Below, piece by piece: positions 5,728 through 6,260 of a stretch of 6,260 bases of DNA. Both the position numbers and the translations under genes were made by a program. The notes beneath the pieces were generated by a model. It had not been told where the DNA came from, made no database searches, and saw only the letters and a list, made by a program, of their open reading frames with translations. Where the stretch lies: assembly GCA_016210785.1 (NCBI GenBank), contig JACQTN010000249.1, forward strand, positions 1-6,260. The letters run 5' to 3'. Each line of letters opens with the position of its first letter. Within the stretch, counting starts at the first letter, position 1. This DNA is from Armatimonadota bacterium. GTDB lineage: Bacteria; Sysuimicrobiota; Sysuimicrobiia; Sysuimicrobiales; JACQTN01.

Positions 5728-6260
5728 ATGTTGAGAGTGGCGATTCTGGGACTGGCTGGCCTCCTGGTGGTCGCCAATTCTTCGGCCCCCGCGGCAACCG
5801 CCGGAGCCGCGGGCGGCGGCGCGCGGCTGTCCGTGGTGGCTTCCTTCTACCCCCTGTACGAGTTCGCGAAGCGGGTGGGCGGGGAGCGGGCCGAGGTGCG
5901 CAACCTGGTGCCCGCGGGAGCGGAGCCACACGATTACGAGCCGACGCCCAGAGATATGGTCGCCCTGACCAGGGCGAAGATCGTCGTCTACAACGGCGCG
6001 GGACTGGAACCCTGGATCGCCCGCGTGCTCCGGCAGCTGCCCCGTGGCACGGTCGTGGTCAACGCGAGCGCCGGGCTCCGCCTGGTGAAGCGGAACGGGA
6101 TCGACCCGCACGTCTGGCTCGATCCGGTGCTGGCGCAGCAGCAGGCGGCGAACATCGCCGCGGGGTTCGCCCGGGCCGATCCCGCCGGCCGCGGCGTGTA
6201 CGAGGCCAACGCGGCGCGGCTGCGCGGAGACCTGCAGGCGCTACACGGCCGGTTCGCGGA
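5728..6260 (+). CDS. znuA: Zinc (metal) ABC transporter substrate-binding protein, ZnuA/TroA family, 3' end missing
   Basis: The extracytoplasmic metal-capturing component of a zinc-type ABC importer; 177 codons are present and the frame runs off the window. An N-terminal hydrophobic segment (MLRVAILGLAGLLVVANSSA) followed by an Ala/Gly-rich stretch is a signal sequence; no lipobox cysteine is seen. The cluster-9 substrate-binding fold is clear: VVASFYPLYEFAKRVGG (residues 36-52), VPAGAEPHDYEPTP with ligand H68, and DPHVWLDP with ligand H128. The later ligands, which help separate zinc from manganese binding, lie beyond the window. The His/Asp-rich loop that many ZnuA proteins carry before DPHVWLDP is absent; only a short KRNG linker is found. 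The ATP-binding (znuC) and membrane (znuB) genes would be expected just downstream. Zinc as substrate is inferred mainly from the Zur-type operator and the upstream gene. Confidence 0.88.
   Translation, partial: MLRVAILGLAGLLVVANSSAPAATAGAAGGGARLSVVASFYPLYEFAKRVGGERAEVRNLVPAGAEPHDYEPTPRDMVALTRAKIVVYNGAGLEPWIARVLRQLPRGTVVVNASAGLRLVKRNGIDPHVWLDPVLAQQQAANIAAGFARADPAGRGVYEANAARLRGDLQALHGRFA

Noticed and set aside
1..6260. CRISPR arrays, tRNA or rRNA genes, toxin-antitoxin or phage modules
   Set aside because: No regularly spaced repeats, RNA gene signatures or small defence-type gene pairs were seen; coding genes account for nearly all of the window.

Overview
The window is GC-rich bacterial DNA (by eye about 70% G+C) with dense coding on both strands. 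It holds six protein genes; the first lacks its 5' end and the last lacks its 3' end. No rRNA, tRNA, CRISPR array or intact mobile element is visible. The GC content, a PdtaS/PdtaR-type kinase plus ANTAR regulator pair, a Zur operator of the actinobacterial type and a Cox/xanthine-dehydrogenase-type molybdenum subunit fit Actinomycetota, Chloroflexota, deep-branching high-GC Bacillota or a related candidate phylum. I cannot narrow the taxon further from the sequence alone.

Left block (1-1715, + strand): a GAF-domain sensor histidine kinase of the HisKA_2 type is translationally coupled, by a 4-base GTGA overlap, to a response regulator with an RNA-binding ANTAR output domain. Together they look like a complete phosphorelay acting on transcription antitermination.

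Middle block (1693-5119, - strand): a promoter at 5091-5119 drives a secreted metallophosphoesterase (4123-5022). It is followed 33 bases later by a large molybdopterin-binding hydroxylase subunit (1693-4089). No FeS or FAD subunit lies beside the latter. Its 3' end overlaps the 3' end of the response regulator by 23 bp, tail to tail. An 8-2-8 palindrome lies between the -35 and -10 of the phosphoesterase promoter and is a candidate operator.

Right block (5143-6260, + strand): a Fur-family regulator, most likely Zur, is followed 21 bases later by znuA, the metal-binding protein of a zinc ABC importer, which runs off the window. A near-consensus promoter (TTGACA-17-TATCAT) is followed by a perfect 15-bp Zur-type operator and a good ribosome binding site, so the sequence itself predicts an autoregulated zinc-uptake operon. 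The divergent intergenic region also carries a 26-bp-period direct repeat (5143-5187) that resembles the end of an insertion sequence.

Nothing here amounts to a clearly new system. The points most worth following are the regulatory architecture at 5091-5258, the replaced sensor cysteine in the Zur-like protein, and the apparently orphan molybdenum subunit.
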